In this document: one piece after another, positions 36,932 to 48,501 of the stretch
Numbering within the stretch: the first letter of the stretch is position 1
Layout: each line of letters opens with the position of its first letter
Source of the DNA: Candidatus Dechloromonas phosphorivorans
GTDB taxonomy: Bacteria; Pseudomonadota; Gammaproteobacteria; Burkholderiales; Rhodocyclaceae
Length of the DNA stretch: 64,000 nucleotides
Reading direction: 5' to 3'
Assembly (NCBI GenBank): GCA_016721185.1
Contig: JADKIP010000018.1
Location: 1 to 64,000, forward strand
Translations under genes and position numbers: made by a program
Notes under the pieces: generated by a model
Database searches by the model: none
What the model was told of the DNA's origin: nothing
The model's input: only the letters and a program-made list of their open reading frames with translations

Positions 36932-38492
36932 ATGCTGTTTAATTCCTTCGCTTTCATTCTCGTTTTCTTGCCGATTGTTCTGGCTGGTTTCTTTGTTTTG
37001 GCCAGAATTTCCCGGTGGGGAGCAAGTCTGTTTTTGGCCCTTGCTTCATTGGTTTTTTATGGGTTTTGGGACGTTCGCTATATCCACTACTGCTGGCCTC
37101 AATAGCCTTTAATTTTCTTGCTGGTAAAACAATCGCTTGGTCTATCCATTCTGGCGGCCGGAAGCAAGCGTCAATTTTTCTCGGTATTGGTGTCATTGCG
37201 AACATCGTTGTATTGGCCTATTTTAAATATTGGGATTTTTTTATATTGCAAACCAACACCTTGCTTGGTTCCTCAATACCTATAGTCAATATAGTATTAC
37301 CGCTAGGTATATCGTTTTTTACATTCACACAAATAGCATTTCTGGTTGATGTTCGTAGAGGCGGTGTTATCGAACCCAATCCAGTGCATTACCTCTTATT
37401 CGTTACCTATTTTCCTCATTTGATTGCCGGCCCTGTATTGCATCACAAAGAAATGATGCCCCAGTTTCGGAATTCGGCTACATATCAGTTCAATTGGGAA
37501 AATATGGCCGTTGGTAGTTCAATTTTTGCGATCGGGCTTGCAAAAAAAGTTCTTCTTGCCGATGGTGTTGCTGGCTATGTTGGACCTGTATTTGATGCGG
37601 CAGGGCATGGCGAGTCAGTTGATTTTTTTGAGGCATGGGGCGGGGCACTAGCTTATACGTTCCAACTGTATTTTGATTTTTCTGGATATTCTGACATGGC
37701 AATTGGTTTGTCGAGGATGTTTGGTGTGGTCTTACCCTTGAATTTTCATTCCCCTTACAAGGCACGCAGTATTGCGGATTTTTGGCGTCGGTGGCACATG
37801 ACTTTATCTCGATTCCTGAGAGATTATCTTTATATACCTCTCGGTGGAAATCGAAATGGAAGTGCGCGACGTTCCTGAATCTATTTTTGACGATGACCTT
37901 AGGTGGTTTGTGGCATGGCGCAGGTTGGACATTTGTCATTTGGGGAATGCTTCATGGTGGTTTTTTAATCATTAATAACGTTTGGTCAACCCTAACAATA
38001 AATATTATTCCAAATTCATTTTTCACTAGACATCTGACAAATTTCCTCGCCTTGGTGATGACTTTTATCGCGGTTGTGGTCGCTTGGGTGTTTTTTAGAG
38101 CATCTTCTATTGATGCAGCATTACACATCCTAGCTGGAATGGCCGGTCTGAATGGTGTTCCATTACCTGGGCGCGCCCTGTTAGGTGGAGATGTAGTTAC
38201 TATTTTGGAAGGGCTGGGAGTGAGTTTTGGTTGGCCAGGCCCATTGTTTGGCGGTTTCCAACACGCAATTTGGCTAGTGGGTTTGTTGGCAGTGGTTTGG
38301 TTTTGTCCAAATACTCAGGAAATAATGGGGAAATTCAGGCCTGCTCTTGAATCAGCCTCAACAGATAGTCATCGAATGTCGCATTTTCTTTGGCGCCCAA
38401 GTTTGGTTTCGTGTTTGTTAGTTTGGTTTGCACTTATGGCGTCATTCCTTCAGCTGAATCGGGTAAGCGAATTTCTATATTTTCAGTTTTGA
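36932..38492 (+). pseudogene. MBOAT-family O-acyltransferase (AlgI-like), two frameshifts
   Basis: The reading starts at ATG 36932 (MLFNSFAFILVFLPIVLAGF). One base is missing near 37085 (VRYI then PLLLASIAFNFL) and another near 37872 (NGSARR then FLNLFLTMTLGGLWHG), and it ends at 38492. Joined length is about 520 residues with many membrane helices. The MBOAT His is in LGGLWHGAGWTFV, and the RSIADFWRRWHMTLSRF motif is intact. Such proteins move acetyl groups across the inner membrane for polysaccharide O-acetylation, together with an SGNH protein like the next gene. Each break is one missing base. Confidence 0.75.
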
Positions 38493-38499
38493 CAAGCAA

Positions 38500-39741
38500 A
38501 TGACAGCACGTAGATATTGTCTATTACTTTTGCTCGCAACGTCATTTGGGATGATTGCGGTAATGGCCTTTAATTTTTATGTCGACCCTTACGGTATAAG
38601 AGATTGGGAGGCACCATTTCGGCTATCCGGATTTCGTCAGGAACCCGACAAAAATGAAAGGGTATTTAAGCTCATGTCTGTAGCTAGGGTTCGGCCTGAG
38701 GTATTAATCCTTGGTACTTCAAGGGCCGCGCATGGTATTGACCCAGATCATTTTCTGCTTAAAGAGCTGGCACCATCCCGATTCAATGCGGCCTTTGATG
38801 GTGCAAATATTGTCGAAATTGAGTCCTTGGTCAAGTACCTTGCAGCAATCCCATCGGTTCCAAAACTTGCCATTCTTGGGCTTGATTTCATGGCCTTTGC
38901 TGACTGCGCTTCGAAAACAGATAACAATCGTATAGCGAAGATGACCGATGGATTACCTGCAGGGGAATTGGGCCCAAGAATACATCTCGCCAAAATTCTT
39001 TCTTCACTGGATACCGTTCGCGCAAGTATTCGGACGCAGCAGGACGGAAGATCTGTTGCTTTTCACGACAAAAATGGAAGAAGGTTAGACCAAGTATTTG
39101 AAGAGCGTATTAAAGAAAGAGGAGGGTATGACGCAAATTTCCAAAAACTTGAGGCGGATTTTTTTCGACTTTATCTGATTGAGCAATCAAAGTGCTTTGA
39201 TTTGGGCGATGATGAAAATCTAGCATTTAAGGCATTTCGCGATCTCTTAAGTACTGCATATGCGTCTGAAATTAATTTAAAATGTTTGTTTCGCCAATTC
39301 ACGCTAGACAATTGGAAGTGATCCGACTCTCCGGCTTATGGAGTCAATATGAGATATGGTTGGGAAAGATGACGGCAATTTCCGAAAACGAGGCTCGTGT
39401 GCACGGAAAGGAGCCTTTCTCAATCTTTGATTTTTCGTCCTATGAAGGTTTGGTTGCTAAAGCGGTGTCCGAGGAGCGGTCGGATCTAATGCTGTGTCTT
39501 GGTACTGGGAGTCTTCGCACTATAAAAAGCACTTGGTGACATAGTGCTGGGTAGGATTTAGGGGGGATTGCCTGACAGCAAGGAGTTGTATAGCACCCTG
39601 TTGACGACGCGTTCATTAGACGAGCATTTGAGCCTACTTCGAGATGCTGAACTGAAGTACGTAAAAGAACAGCCTGAAGCGTTTAGGCAGCTTATGCGTA
39701 TAAAATGCGAGGTGGTGAAAGAAGTTGCGCCATGTATTTGA
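38500..39741 (+). pseudogene. SGNH/AlgJ-like partner of the MBOAT protein, frameshifts and a nonsense codon
   Basis: The N-terminus has one membrane helix (residues 5-24) and a LILGTSRAAHGID block resembling the GDS-type serine motif. A frame change near 39290 leads to LWSQYEIWLGKM and later, after another, to WYWESSHYKKHLGD. The sequence then passes an in-frame TAG into LPDSKELYSTLL and ends at TGA 39739-39741. The total is about 410 residues, the size of periplasmic proteins paired with MBOAT acyltransferases. At least two frameshifts plus a stop codon make it a true pseudogene. Family by pattern only. Confidence 0.6.
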
Positions 39742-39830
39742 TATGAAATTGATAAGCATATTTTGTTGATGGACTAAAGTGTGGCTTTAGTCTTTACCAA
39801 ACAAGCACAACTACACAGAATTATTGACTG

Positions 39831-40763
39831 ATGCCAAACTATTTTAGTCACGAAAAAGCCATTGTCGAGTCTGCCCACACCGGTACTGGAACGCGTATAT
39901 GGGCATTTGCACACATTAGAGAAAAAGCGCGAATCGGTGACCACTGCAATATTTGCGACGGTGTTTTTATCGAAAATGATGTGATTGTAGGTGATCGAGT
40001 CACAATTAAATGCGGGGTTCAGTTGTGGGATGGCGTAACGTTGGAGGATGATGTTTTTGTAGGCCCCAACGCAACCTTTACAAACGATAGATTTCCCCGA
40101 AGTGGTCAGTATCCTGAATCATTTCCAAAAACGACGGTTCGCCGTGGTGCGTCTATTGGTGCCAACGCTACCATATTGCCTGGGTGACCATTGGTGCAAA
40201 TGCAATGGTTGGTGCCGGGGCTGTTGTTACACGAGATGTCCCCCGGAATGCCATTGTCGTTGGAAATCCAGCGCGTATTTCGGGCTACGGGGGAACTGGA
40301 ATACCCTCAGTTTTGCCTCCCCCAGCCCAGTCTGCAACAAATGGTTTGCGTCAACTAGCAGTGCAAGGGGCGAAACTTCATAAACTGCCACTGGTTGAAG
40401 ATTTGAGAGGGGCATTGGTATTCGGTGAAATAGAAAAACATTTGCCGTTTCATCCAAAGCGTTTTTACCGTTTTTGATGTGCCAAGCACGGAGGTGCGTG
40501 GTGAGCATGCGCACCGAGAACTGCACGAATTTCTAATTTGCCTGCGCGGAAGTTGCGCATTGGCATTAGATGATGGTTACTCGCGCGATGAGGTTGTCTT
40601 AGATTCGCCTACCGTTGGTCTTCATATTGCTCCTAGACTATGGCGAGTCCATTACAAATATACGCCGGTTGCTATTATTATTTCATTTTGTTGAGATATA
40701 TATAAGTCTGATGAATATATCCGTGATTACGATGATTTCATCGCGCTGATAAAGTCAAAATAA
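39831..40763 (+). pseudogene. WxcM-like bifunctional N-acetyltransferase / sugar 3,4-ketoisomerase, broken
   Basis: The N-terminal half is a left-handed beta-helix acetyltransferase (hexapeptide repeats GDHCNICDGVFIENDVIVGD, then [20 protein letters not shown]). The C-terminal half is a cupin of the FdtA/WxcM type (VPSTEVRGEHAHRELHEF). Breaks: one G missing near 40180, a frame change in the T run at 40471-40475, and an in-frame TGA at 40692-40694. After this TGA the same frame still reads KSDEYIRDYDDFIALIKSK to TAA 40763. A nonsense substitution is hard to blame on indel errors. Together with rfbA, rfbB and the next gene it would make dTDP-Fuc3NAc or dTDP-Qui3NAc. Confidence 0.75.
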
Positions 40764-40857
40764 ATAATAAATCTAACCAAGCGCTGGTTTTTTAATTATT
40801 CATTGCTGATTGATGGTATTCGGATAAGTTAATATTTTTGCAAAACCCGAGGAAAAA

Positions 40858-41840
40858 ATGATTCCCTTTTTAGACTTTGCCTCGATGCACGCTGAGCTTC
40901 GCCAAGGGCTTGATGCAGCTTATGCACGTGTGCTCGAATCCAACTGGCTGATTCTCGGCAAAGAAGTTGAGGCTTTTGAACATGAGTTTGCAGACTATTG
41001 CAACGCGCGCCACTGTATCGGTGTTGCCAATGGCTTGGATGCATTATTTATCACCCTGAAGGCCATGAACATCGGCCCGGGAGATGAGGTAATCGTTCCG
41101 TCAAACACCTACATTGCGACATGGCTAGCTGTTTCCTATGCGGGTGCCACGCCAGTGCCGGTTGAGCCAGATCCGCGTACTTACAATATCGATCCGGCTC
41201 GTATTGAAGCAGCAATTACCCCAGCCACGCGTGCCATCATGCCGGTCCACTTGTATGGCCAACCCGCAGATATGGATCCGATTATGGATATCGCGGAGCG
41301 GCATGGCCTCAAAGTTATTGAGGATGCCGCACAGGCGCATGGCGCGAGGTATAAGGGGCGTCGAGCCGGCTCGCTTGGGGATGCCGCAGGCTTTAGTTTT
41401 TACCCGGGAAAGAATCTCGGCGCCTTGGGTGACGGTGGGGCGGTGGTAACCAATGATGATGAGCTTGCCGATCGACTGAGAGTGCTTCGTAACTATGGTT
41501 CCCGGGTCAAATACCATAATGAAGTTAAGGGGTTAAATTCTCGGCTTGATGAGCTGCAGGCTGCTTTTTTAAGGGAAAAACTCGCAGTATTGGATGATTG
41601 GAACGGTAGGCGAGGTGGTTGCTAAGCTGTATTTGGCTTCGAATTGGCTGAATCGGGGGTTGGTGCTTCCCATGTTCCTGAATGGGCGGATCCTGCTTGG
41701 CATTTGTTTGTTAGTTCCAGCGATCGTGAGGGTTTCAAAGTCTTTGGCAGAAGGTGTGGGAACGGTGATCCACTATCCGATTCCACCTCATTTGCAGGCC
41801 TTGGCCTGCAACGTGGAGTCTGCCGGTGCAAGTCAATTCA
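40858..41840 (+). pseudogene. DegT/DnrJ/EryC1 sugar aminotransferase (FdtB/QdtB-like), C-terminus broken
   Basis: Residues 1-250 are normal: [34 protein letters not shown], and PLP Lys in [16 protein letters not shown]. After DDWNGR near 41610 the frame is lost. The rest of the family pattern is still readable in pieces in different frames: EVVAKLYLA, then HVPEWADPAWHLFV and DREGF, then HYPIPPHLQALA. This needs at least three frame changes, so it is decay rather than one error. It should transfer an amino group to C3 of dTDP-3-keto-6-deoxyhexose. The right end is approximate. Confidence 0.75.
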
Positions 41841-43224
41841 CGAGTGCTACGCCCCGCCAGGCACCCTGGTGCATATGCGGGGATGGTGCTATTGGCCAGG
41901 CGCGAAATAGGTCTGCCACCTCTGATCAATCAACATGAAGAATTGATGCCTATTCATTTGCAAGGTTGGCCACAGGGATTGCCGGTCAGATGAAATTGTT
42001 GCAAACGCGGATTCTTGGTTTATCTGAGTGATTAGTTTGCCACCACGGATCAGCGCAATTACGGTAATGGCGCTGCCTCCAACACAGTGCGCTTTGTTCC
42101 ACCGTTGATTGGCTCCATCCCACATGTGCCGTATAAACTGGTTCAAGCATTTCGCGGATCGAATTGATCATCAGGGGATACCCACGATCTTGTTCGTCTA
42201 AGAGGGGCCTCCTTGGATTATCAAGATGCAGTAATACCAAAGGTGGGATTCAGGATTGTCTTCAATGATGGCCATGTTGCACTCCAAATGGCATTCGGAG
42301 AATCGAGGTGGTTTTGCATACCCATATGTAGGAACCTTGCCCACCATCGCATTCGCCGTTGCGAAAGGGCGCTCAGTCTTTTGCTCAATCATGCTGACAC
42401 GTATGACTGTTGGGCTCGCGGCCTTAGAACATTAGGCGCCAGGTTTCAGAAAGTAATCGCGGAAATGTCGATTGCCCATACCGATACGACTAGGGGTTGT
42501 GAGGGCGATGCGGTATTCAACTCCGAGACCAACTGGGCATTGGCTGAGCGACGGTTTGACATGGATCCTACAAATATTTCCGGCCAAGGAAAGATTTCGA
42601 AGTTCCAAAAGTATTTTGCAGCAAGTTAAGGTTTTGATGCCGTAGGGCCGCAAGCTAATGACCACTTTGCTGGAGTTAGCGGAAAAATTAGTCGGCAATG
42701 CTCGATGCAGTTGGTGTTTCAAAAAATTGATCCGTATTTTACGCTGGTTTGTCTATCTCGAAGGGTCATTGGGTCATTGAGTTCTCGAGGCTGTTCTTGC
42801 GGGACTTCTCCCGTTTGGCTTTTCAGTGTTGCCTCTACCTAGCCACGGACGAATTTTCCTTGGTTAACCTCAGGTAAATGCCCGCCCATTCCAAAATTGC
42901 TTTGGTTAGGCAGGATTGACAATGGGCTTCCAGCATTGCAAGATTTTCAGAATTGTTGCTTGAAAACGCATTAGAATCTGGTGGTTACAAGGCCTTACTG
43001 ATCTTGTAATCTGGTGATTAAGGGAGTTGCTCACGATCCTAAACTTTGGAGACTCAAACTGGCGGATCTTTATCGCTACTGGGGTTATAAAGTACTCGTT
43101 ATCGTCAAAGGCCCGATAACGCCTATATCGAATTTCAGGAGAATCGGCGAGCATTGCTTGTTGGTTTTTTCTTTTTCGGAATTACTCAAGTCCATTTGAC
43201 GAACGTATTGAAAGCCTTGGCCTA
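41841..43224. other. About 1.4 kb without a recognisable gene
   Basis: Stops occur in all frames. The longest plus frame, 42213-42629, has a patch (VALQMAFGESRWFC) that looks protein-like but fits no family I know. The region is AT-rich and between two broken O-antigen-type genes, so it is probably decayed coding sequence. I cannot name it. Confidence 0.4.
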
Positions 43225-44720
43225 ATGGTTTGGCAAGAACAATTAAACCATTTATTAAAAAGGTCATTTGATGGCAACCTCCGTAAGTCCCTTCTTATCA
43301 ATTTTGCCCAGAATTACGGAATTATCGTAATACAATTTACCGCGTCAATAATTTTGGCCCGCCTTCTCTCGCCTGCCGAAATTGGTATTTTTTCTGTGGC
43401 GGCCACATTGATCGCGTTAGCTCAAGCGGTTCGAGATTTTGGAGTAGGTCAGTATATTGTTCAGGAGAAGGAATTAAATGCGGAACGAATTCGCTCCGCA
43501 TTCACTGTTACATTAATTGTTGCGGTGATACTGGCAGCGATAACCGCAAGTCTATGTACAGTTGCTGCAGATTTTTATCGAGAGCCTGGCGTTCGAGATG
43601 TAATGCTGGTTCTTGCGCTGAATTTTCTTTTGATTCCGTTTGGCCAGATCACCTTGGGGTATTTGCAGCGGGAAATGAAATTCGGGGCAATTGCCCAAGT
43701 GAAAATTGGCTCCACCATCGTTCACTTCGCTGTGTCTATTAGTCTGGCGTATATGGGATTCAGTTATATGAGCCTTGCCTATGCGTCTTTAGCGAATGTG
43801 CTTTCTTCTGCTGTGATTGCCAATCTGCACCGGCCCAAAGATATGCCTTGGTCACTAGGTTTTGGTGAGGTTCGCAGGGTGCTGAGTTTTGGCTCATTTT
43901 CGGTTATGACCAATATTGCTGCTGCTTTAGCTACGGTGTCTCAGACTTGGTAGTTGGTCGTATGATAAATATGGCGTCAGTTGGGTTGTTTAGCCGAGCA
44001 TCAGGTTTGATAGAAATTTTTAACCAAGGTGTCATGAATGCCCTCTGGGCTGTGGCGCTTCCTCATTTCTCAAAGGCAGCCAGGGAGGGAGGCGATATTC
44101 AAAGTGACTTCCTACACTCCGCATGCCTGATCACCGGGTTGGCGTGGCCATTTTTTTGTGTGCTTACGTTGTTAGCGGAGCCTATGGTTCTATTGCTTTA
44201 TGGGCAAACCTGGATTGATTGTGTTCCATTGGTAAAATGGATTTGTCTCGCATTCTGGATCGTTGCACCATTTTATCTATTTTCATCTGTACTTGTAGCA
44301 ATAGGACAGGTAAAAAAAGTTATGTGGATTGAAATATGTTCTTTACCCATTCAGTTCGGGCTATATATTGTTGGTGCTCTTACCGGTGACCTAGAAAAGG
44401 TAGCTGCTGCAAATGTGGTTTACGCTGTCGTTAAAGTGTTTATTATTTATTTTGTACTGAAGAAATTTTTGACGTTTTCTAATATTCAGTTTTTTGCAAA
44501 TTTATGGAGAAGCCTGATTGTTATGGTTATATCCTCTGCTGTTTGTTGGGTGGCGCTACTATTGTTTTCGCATCCATCCAGTTCCCATTGGATGAGTATT
44601 GTTATTGGTGGAACGGGCGCAACATTAGGTTGGATCTCCGGTGTTTTTGTGTCGCGGCACCCTTTGAGCATAGAGTTAAAATCTATCTTTGGCCGTGGCT
44701 TTCCTTCGGTTAAGGCATAA
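43225..44720 (+). pseudogene. Wzx-type oligosaccharide flippase, one frameshift
   Basis: The polytopic MOP-superfamily protein has LINFAQNYGIIVIQF, ILARLLSPAEIGIFSV and FGVGQYIVQ near the N-terminus. A frame change near 43948, at ATVSQT, is followed by LVVGRMINMASVGLFSRA and more helices to 44720. Joined length is about 498 residues, normal for PST-type flippases. It would move lipid-linked repeat units to the periplasm. The start at ATG 43225 is open but a later start is possible. Only one break is needed, so error cannot be excluded. Confidence 0.78.
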
Positions 44721-44813
44721 TTTTTCTGAATTAGTCAATTTGTATTTAATGTGTTACAGATATTTGTATATTGTAAAAATTAAAAGTTACTTATTATTTG
44801 AGATTTTAATATC

Positions 44814-45889
44814 ATGAGTTCAACCCCTAGACTAATTGCCTTTTATTTGCCACAGTTTCATCCTATTCCTGAAAATGACTCTTGGTGGGGAAAGGGGTTT
44901 ACAGAGTGGACAAATGTTGCCAAGGCAAAGCCGCTTTATCCTGGACACTATCAGCCTCGTTTGCCGGCTGACTTGGGATTCTACGACCTGAGAGTGCCGG
45001 AAACGCGTCAGCAGCAAGCTGACATGGCGCGTGAGTATGGGTTGGAGGCATTTTGTTATTACCACTATTGGTTTGGTGGTAAACAACTCTTAGAAAGACC
45101 TCTTGAAGATGTTGTGCGCTTGGGCGAGCCGGATTTCGGATTTTGTGTATGTTGGGCTAATCAAACTTGGACAGGAATCTGGCACGGTAGCCCAAATAAA
45201 ATTCTAATAGAGCAAACTTATCCGGGTGATGACGACCATCGCGCACATTTTGAGAGTTTGCTGCCTGCTTTCTCCGATAAGCGCCACATTCGGGTTGATG
45301 GAAAGCCTGTATTTATAATTTATCGCCCAATGGAAATTCCAGACGTACATAAAACACTAGATTTATGGCGTGACATGGCAATTAAGGCTGGTTTAGGTGG
45401 GCTTCATTTGATCGGATGACGAGGATCAAAATTGGCCACCAAAAATTTGGTTTTGATGCTTTATTACACCGAGATTCCCAGCGCGAAGAGGCTGGGTCTC
45501 CGGAGAAATTCCCATTAAATGGTTAAAACAAAAACATGAGATTTTGCGCGGTTTCCGACTGTCTATGAGTATGAGAAAGTTCTTGATTCATTTATTCCAG
45601 AAAAGTCGGGTGATATTTTAAATTATCCTTGTGTTGTTCCAAACTGGGACAACTCCTCACGCATGGCGCTAATGGATCAGTGTTGCATAATTCAACCCCT
45701 GAATTATTTCGTAGGCAGTTAAGGAAAGCCTTGTCGATCACGCAAAATCTTAGCCTTGACCAAAACATTATATTTATAAAGTCGTGGAATGAATGGGCCG
45801 AAGGTAATTATTTGGAGCCGGATATGCGTTTCGGTATGGGGTATCTCGAAGTTATTCGCGAAGAAGTTGGTGTAAAAAATGCATTATGA
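44814..45889 (+). pseudogene. WbsX-like GH99-type glycan protein, multiple breaks
   Basis: The first 201 residues match WbsX-type proteins: AFYLPQFHPIPENDSWWGKG, FTEWTNVAKAKPLYPGHYQP and YYHYWFGGKQLLERP. Past 45417 the pattern goes on in other frames: QNWPPKNFGFDA, then VYEYEKVLDSF, then SSRHGANGSVL, then the family end IIFIKSWNEWAEGNYLEPD at about 45765-45825. At least three frame changes are needed. These proteins occur in O-antigen clusters and resemble endo-acting glycosidases or glycosyltransferases. Now non-functional if the sequence is right. Confidence 0.75.
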
Positions 45890-45931
45890 GAGTCTCCTTT
45901 GTAACAAACCCCACTATACGATTGGAATGGT

Positions 45932-47212
45932 TTGAACCAAATTTCATCTGTTTCAGATTGCAGTAATGCAATCTATACCTTTCGGAAAGTGGTTGTTCTT
46001 AGCCGTTGCTTTCCTGAAAATATAGATAGTGCCGTATACGGAATTTTTCAACGCTTTCGCTCGTTGCTACATTCCATTTGTGCTATATCAAAAGAGGTTC
46101 ATGTTGTTTTTTTTGTGGATAAAAATATTATTGATAAAACTGATGTGATCGTTTTTAAGAAAAATATACACGATAAATGGGGGGTTGATATTACCCCTTT
46201 ATTATGTTCGACTGAAAAATTTGTTGGAAATAATAATTTTAAAGATGGTTTTTTCTCTGCATTTAGTATGGATAGGCTTGAATTGTTTGCGCCTTGCAGT
46301 GGGGAGACCCAGTCAAGTTTCGTTGAAAGCAAAATTGCCGGTGACACTGATTTGATTTTTGTGCATCGCCTAAATTCCTATTTCCCGGTGTTCGCTATCA
46401 ATAGCAAGCTTCCGCCAATAGCATTTGACCTTGACGATGTCGAGCATAAAAAATGGTTTCGTGACCTGTCTCTTCCACCATTTTGGTTTGGAAAGTTAGT
46501 ATATTACCTCCATCTACCGTTGTTGTTTTTCGGCGAAATGCGTGCTGTTCGCCGTAGCGCGATCACATTCGTTTGTTCTGATAAAGATAGAAGGTATCTG
46601 AATATTATTAACCCAAACGTTAATGTTAGAGTGTTGCCTAACTCAGTCGATTTTCCAGATAAACCTTCTTCGCGGAGGCGGCCTAATGTATTGCTCTTTG
46701 TCGGCACATACACTTATTTTCCAAATGTAGAAGCCGCTGAAAGACTTATAAATCGAATATTCCCATTGATAAAAATTGGCGCTCCAGAAGCTGAGTTGTG
46801 GTTGGTTGGGAATAAAATTGAAAACATACCAAGTTTTGGTTCTAACATTCAAAGTGTTAAGTATTTGGGTTTTGTTGAATCATTGGAATCCATTTGCGAT
46901 GAGGCCTCTATAGTCTGTTGTCCGATTCGGTCTGGGGGAGGGACACGAATTAAAATTATTGAAGCCGCAGCTTTTGGATTGCCCATCGTTTCAACGAGGG
47001 TAGGAGCGGAAGGTCTTGATTTCGAAAATGGAAAAGAGATAATAATTGAAAGTGATGATAAGCGGTTTGCTGGAGCTTGTGTTAGTCTATTAAATAGTTA
47101 TGATGATGGGGTGAATATAGGTTTAAATGCGCGAAAGTTGGCGAGAAAGTACGGGCGTGATAATTTTATACATATTGCAAAAGAATTTCTTAAATCCATC
47201 GCGGCACATTAA
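45932..47212 (+). CDS. Glycosyltransferase, GT4-like (AT-rich)
   Basis: The 426-residue GT-B protein is intact in one frame from TTG 45932, with GGA 8 bases upstream; no ATG lies in the first 130 codons. The C-terminal half has VRVLPNSVDFPD, LLFVGTYTYFPNVEAAERL, and the donor-site motif GGGTRIKIIEAAAFGLPIV followed by STRVGAEGL. It resembles Glyco_trans_1_4 members that include exosortase-linked sugar transferase type 1. Codon use is strongly AT-biased compared with the core genes, a sign of transfer. Confidence 0.78.
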   Translation: MNQISSVSDCSNAIYTFRKVVVLSRCFPENIDSAVYGIFQRFRSLLHSICAISKEVHVVFFVDKNIIDKTDVIVFKKNIHDKWGVDITPLLCSTEKFVGNNNFKDGFFSAFSMDRLELFAPCSGETQSSFVESKIAGDTDLIFVHRLNSYFPVFAINSKLPPIAFDLDDVEHKKWFRDLSLPPFWFGKLVYYLHLPLLFFGEMRAVRRSAITFVCSDKDRRYLNIINPNVNVRVLPNSVDFPDKPSSRRRPNVLLFVGTYTYFPNVEAAERLINRIFPLIKIGAPEAELWLVGNKIENIPSFGSNIQSVKYLGFVESLESICDEASIVCCPIRSGGGTRIKIIEAAAFGLPIVSTRVGAEGLDFENGKEIIIESDDKRFAGACVSLLNSYDDGVNIGLNARKLARKYGRDNFIHIAKEFLKSIAAH

Positions 47213-47265
47213 TTATTTTAATAAATATTTCGAATAATTTATTATTTCGGTTTTCGTGGGGAAGT

Positions 47266-48447
47266 GTGGTTTCAAATATTTTATTGGTATTGCCATGGTC
47301 GCCAAATCTTCCTGGTGGTGTCAGTGTGGTCGTGCGAAATCTGGCGCGTGAGTTAACTAATGTCGGCATTTCTCCGGTCGTGGTTGTCGATAACTGGGAT
47401 GTCCCAGTACATCATTTTGACGATGAGCGTGTTCTCAATTTCCGTTTCGCTTTATTTGCCACATTGAACTTACATGGCTTAATCAAGGGGATGTTCATAT
47501 TCCCAAGTCGCATGGCAGCGACCTTGGTTTTGTTGAAGGAATATAAAGTTAGTGCTGTCAACTTTCACTATCCAAATCTGGATGCGCTTGGGATTGCTCT
47601 ACTGAAGCGAATGGGTCTGTTTAATGGTCGATTGGTTTTGTCCTTTCATGGGACGGACGTCAGGCGACCTGAGGGCTATGTTGAGAAAAAATTATGGCGG
47701 TTCGTCTTGAACTCATCGGATGGAATAACCGCTTGTTCGGGGGCTCTGGCCTCTCAGGTTTCGGATGCATTTGGGATTGATGTAAAGCGGGTATCGGTAG
47801 TCCATAACGGAGTAGATACCGACTTGTTTTCCGCATCTTCGCGCTGTCACGAAGTTGCAGGAACTCGACTCCCGGAACAGTTTGTCGTAAGTGTTGGTAG
47901 CTATATCCCAAGAAAGGGACACCTCGTGCTTCTGGAGGCCTTTTCCTCCATTGCCGAGGCATTTCCAGAACTGCATTTGGTCATTGTTGGTATGGATGGT
48001 TCGGATCGACAAACACTGCTTGATCGGGCAGTCGAATTGGGGCTCAATCAACGATTGATTTGTTTGGTTGGTCTGGATCCTGAGTCGGTCGCTTCGGTGG
48101 TAGCCAATGCGATGCTTTGTGTCCAGCCTTCATTCGCTGAACCCTTTGGACTCGCTGTCATTGAAGCTGGAGCCTGTGGGGTTCCTGTATTGGCTTCTGC
48201 GGTGGGTGGCCATTTGGAGCTTATTTCTGACAGCAAAACCGGTTTCCTGTTTCCGGCAGGGGACTCAAAGCGGTGTGCATTCTTGATTCAGAAAGTGCTG
48301 GGTGATCCAGATTTGTTAGTGAAGGTGGCGCAATCGTTTCGGCGTGAAATTATGGAACGCTATTCTTGGGAAAACTGTGCCAAAGGATACTGGCAGTTGT
48401 TAGAGGATGGAGTACGTACTTCTGTTCATGAAATACCTGAGAATTGA
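47266..48447 (+). CDS. Glycosyltransferase, GT4 family
   Basis: The 393-residue GT4 enzyme starts at GTG 47266, preceded by GGGGAAG. The N-terminal motif is LVLPWSPNLPGGVSVVVRNL. The acceptor/donor cleft shows HGTDVRRPEGY and VVHNGVDTDLF, then QPSFAEPFGLAVIEAGACGV with the conserved E-x7-E arrangement. It adds one sugar to the repeat unit. Intact, located between AT-rich broken genes, with an intermediate base composition. Confidence 0.83.
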   Translation: MVSNILLVLPWSPNLPGGVSVVVRNLARELTNVGISPVVVVDNWDVPVHHFDDERVLNFRFALFATLNLHGLIKGMFIFPSRMAATLVLLKEYKVSAVNFHYPNLDALGIALLKRMGLFNGRLVLSFHGTDVRRPEGYVEKKLWRFVLNSSDGITACSGALASQVSDAFGIDVKRVSVVHNGVDTDLFSASSRCHEVAGTRLPEQFVVSVGSYIPRKGHLVLLEAFSSIAEAFPELHLVIVGMDGSDRQTLLDRAVELGLNQRLICLVGLDPESVASVVANAMLCVQPSFAEPFGLAVIEAGACGVPVLASAVGGHLELISDSKTGFLFPAGDSKRCAFLIQKVLGDPDLLVKVAQSFRREIMERYSWENCAKGYWQLLEDGVRTSVHEIPEN

Positions 48448-48501
48448 TAGGGTTTTATATTTTATTTGACAGTAAAAATTAATTTCGGGCTATGAACTTC
48501 T

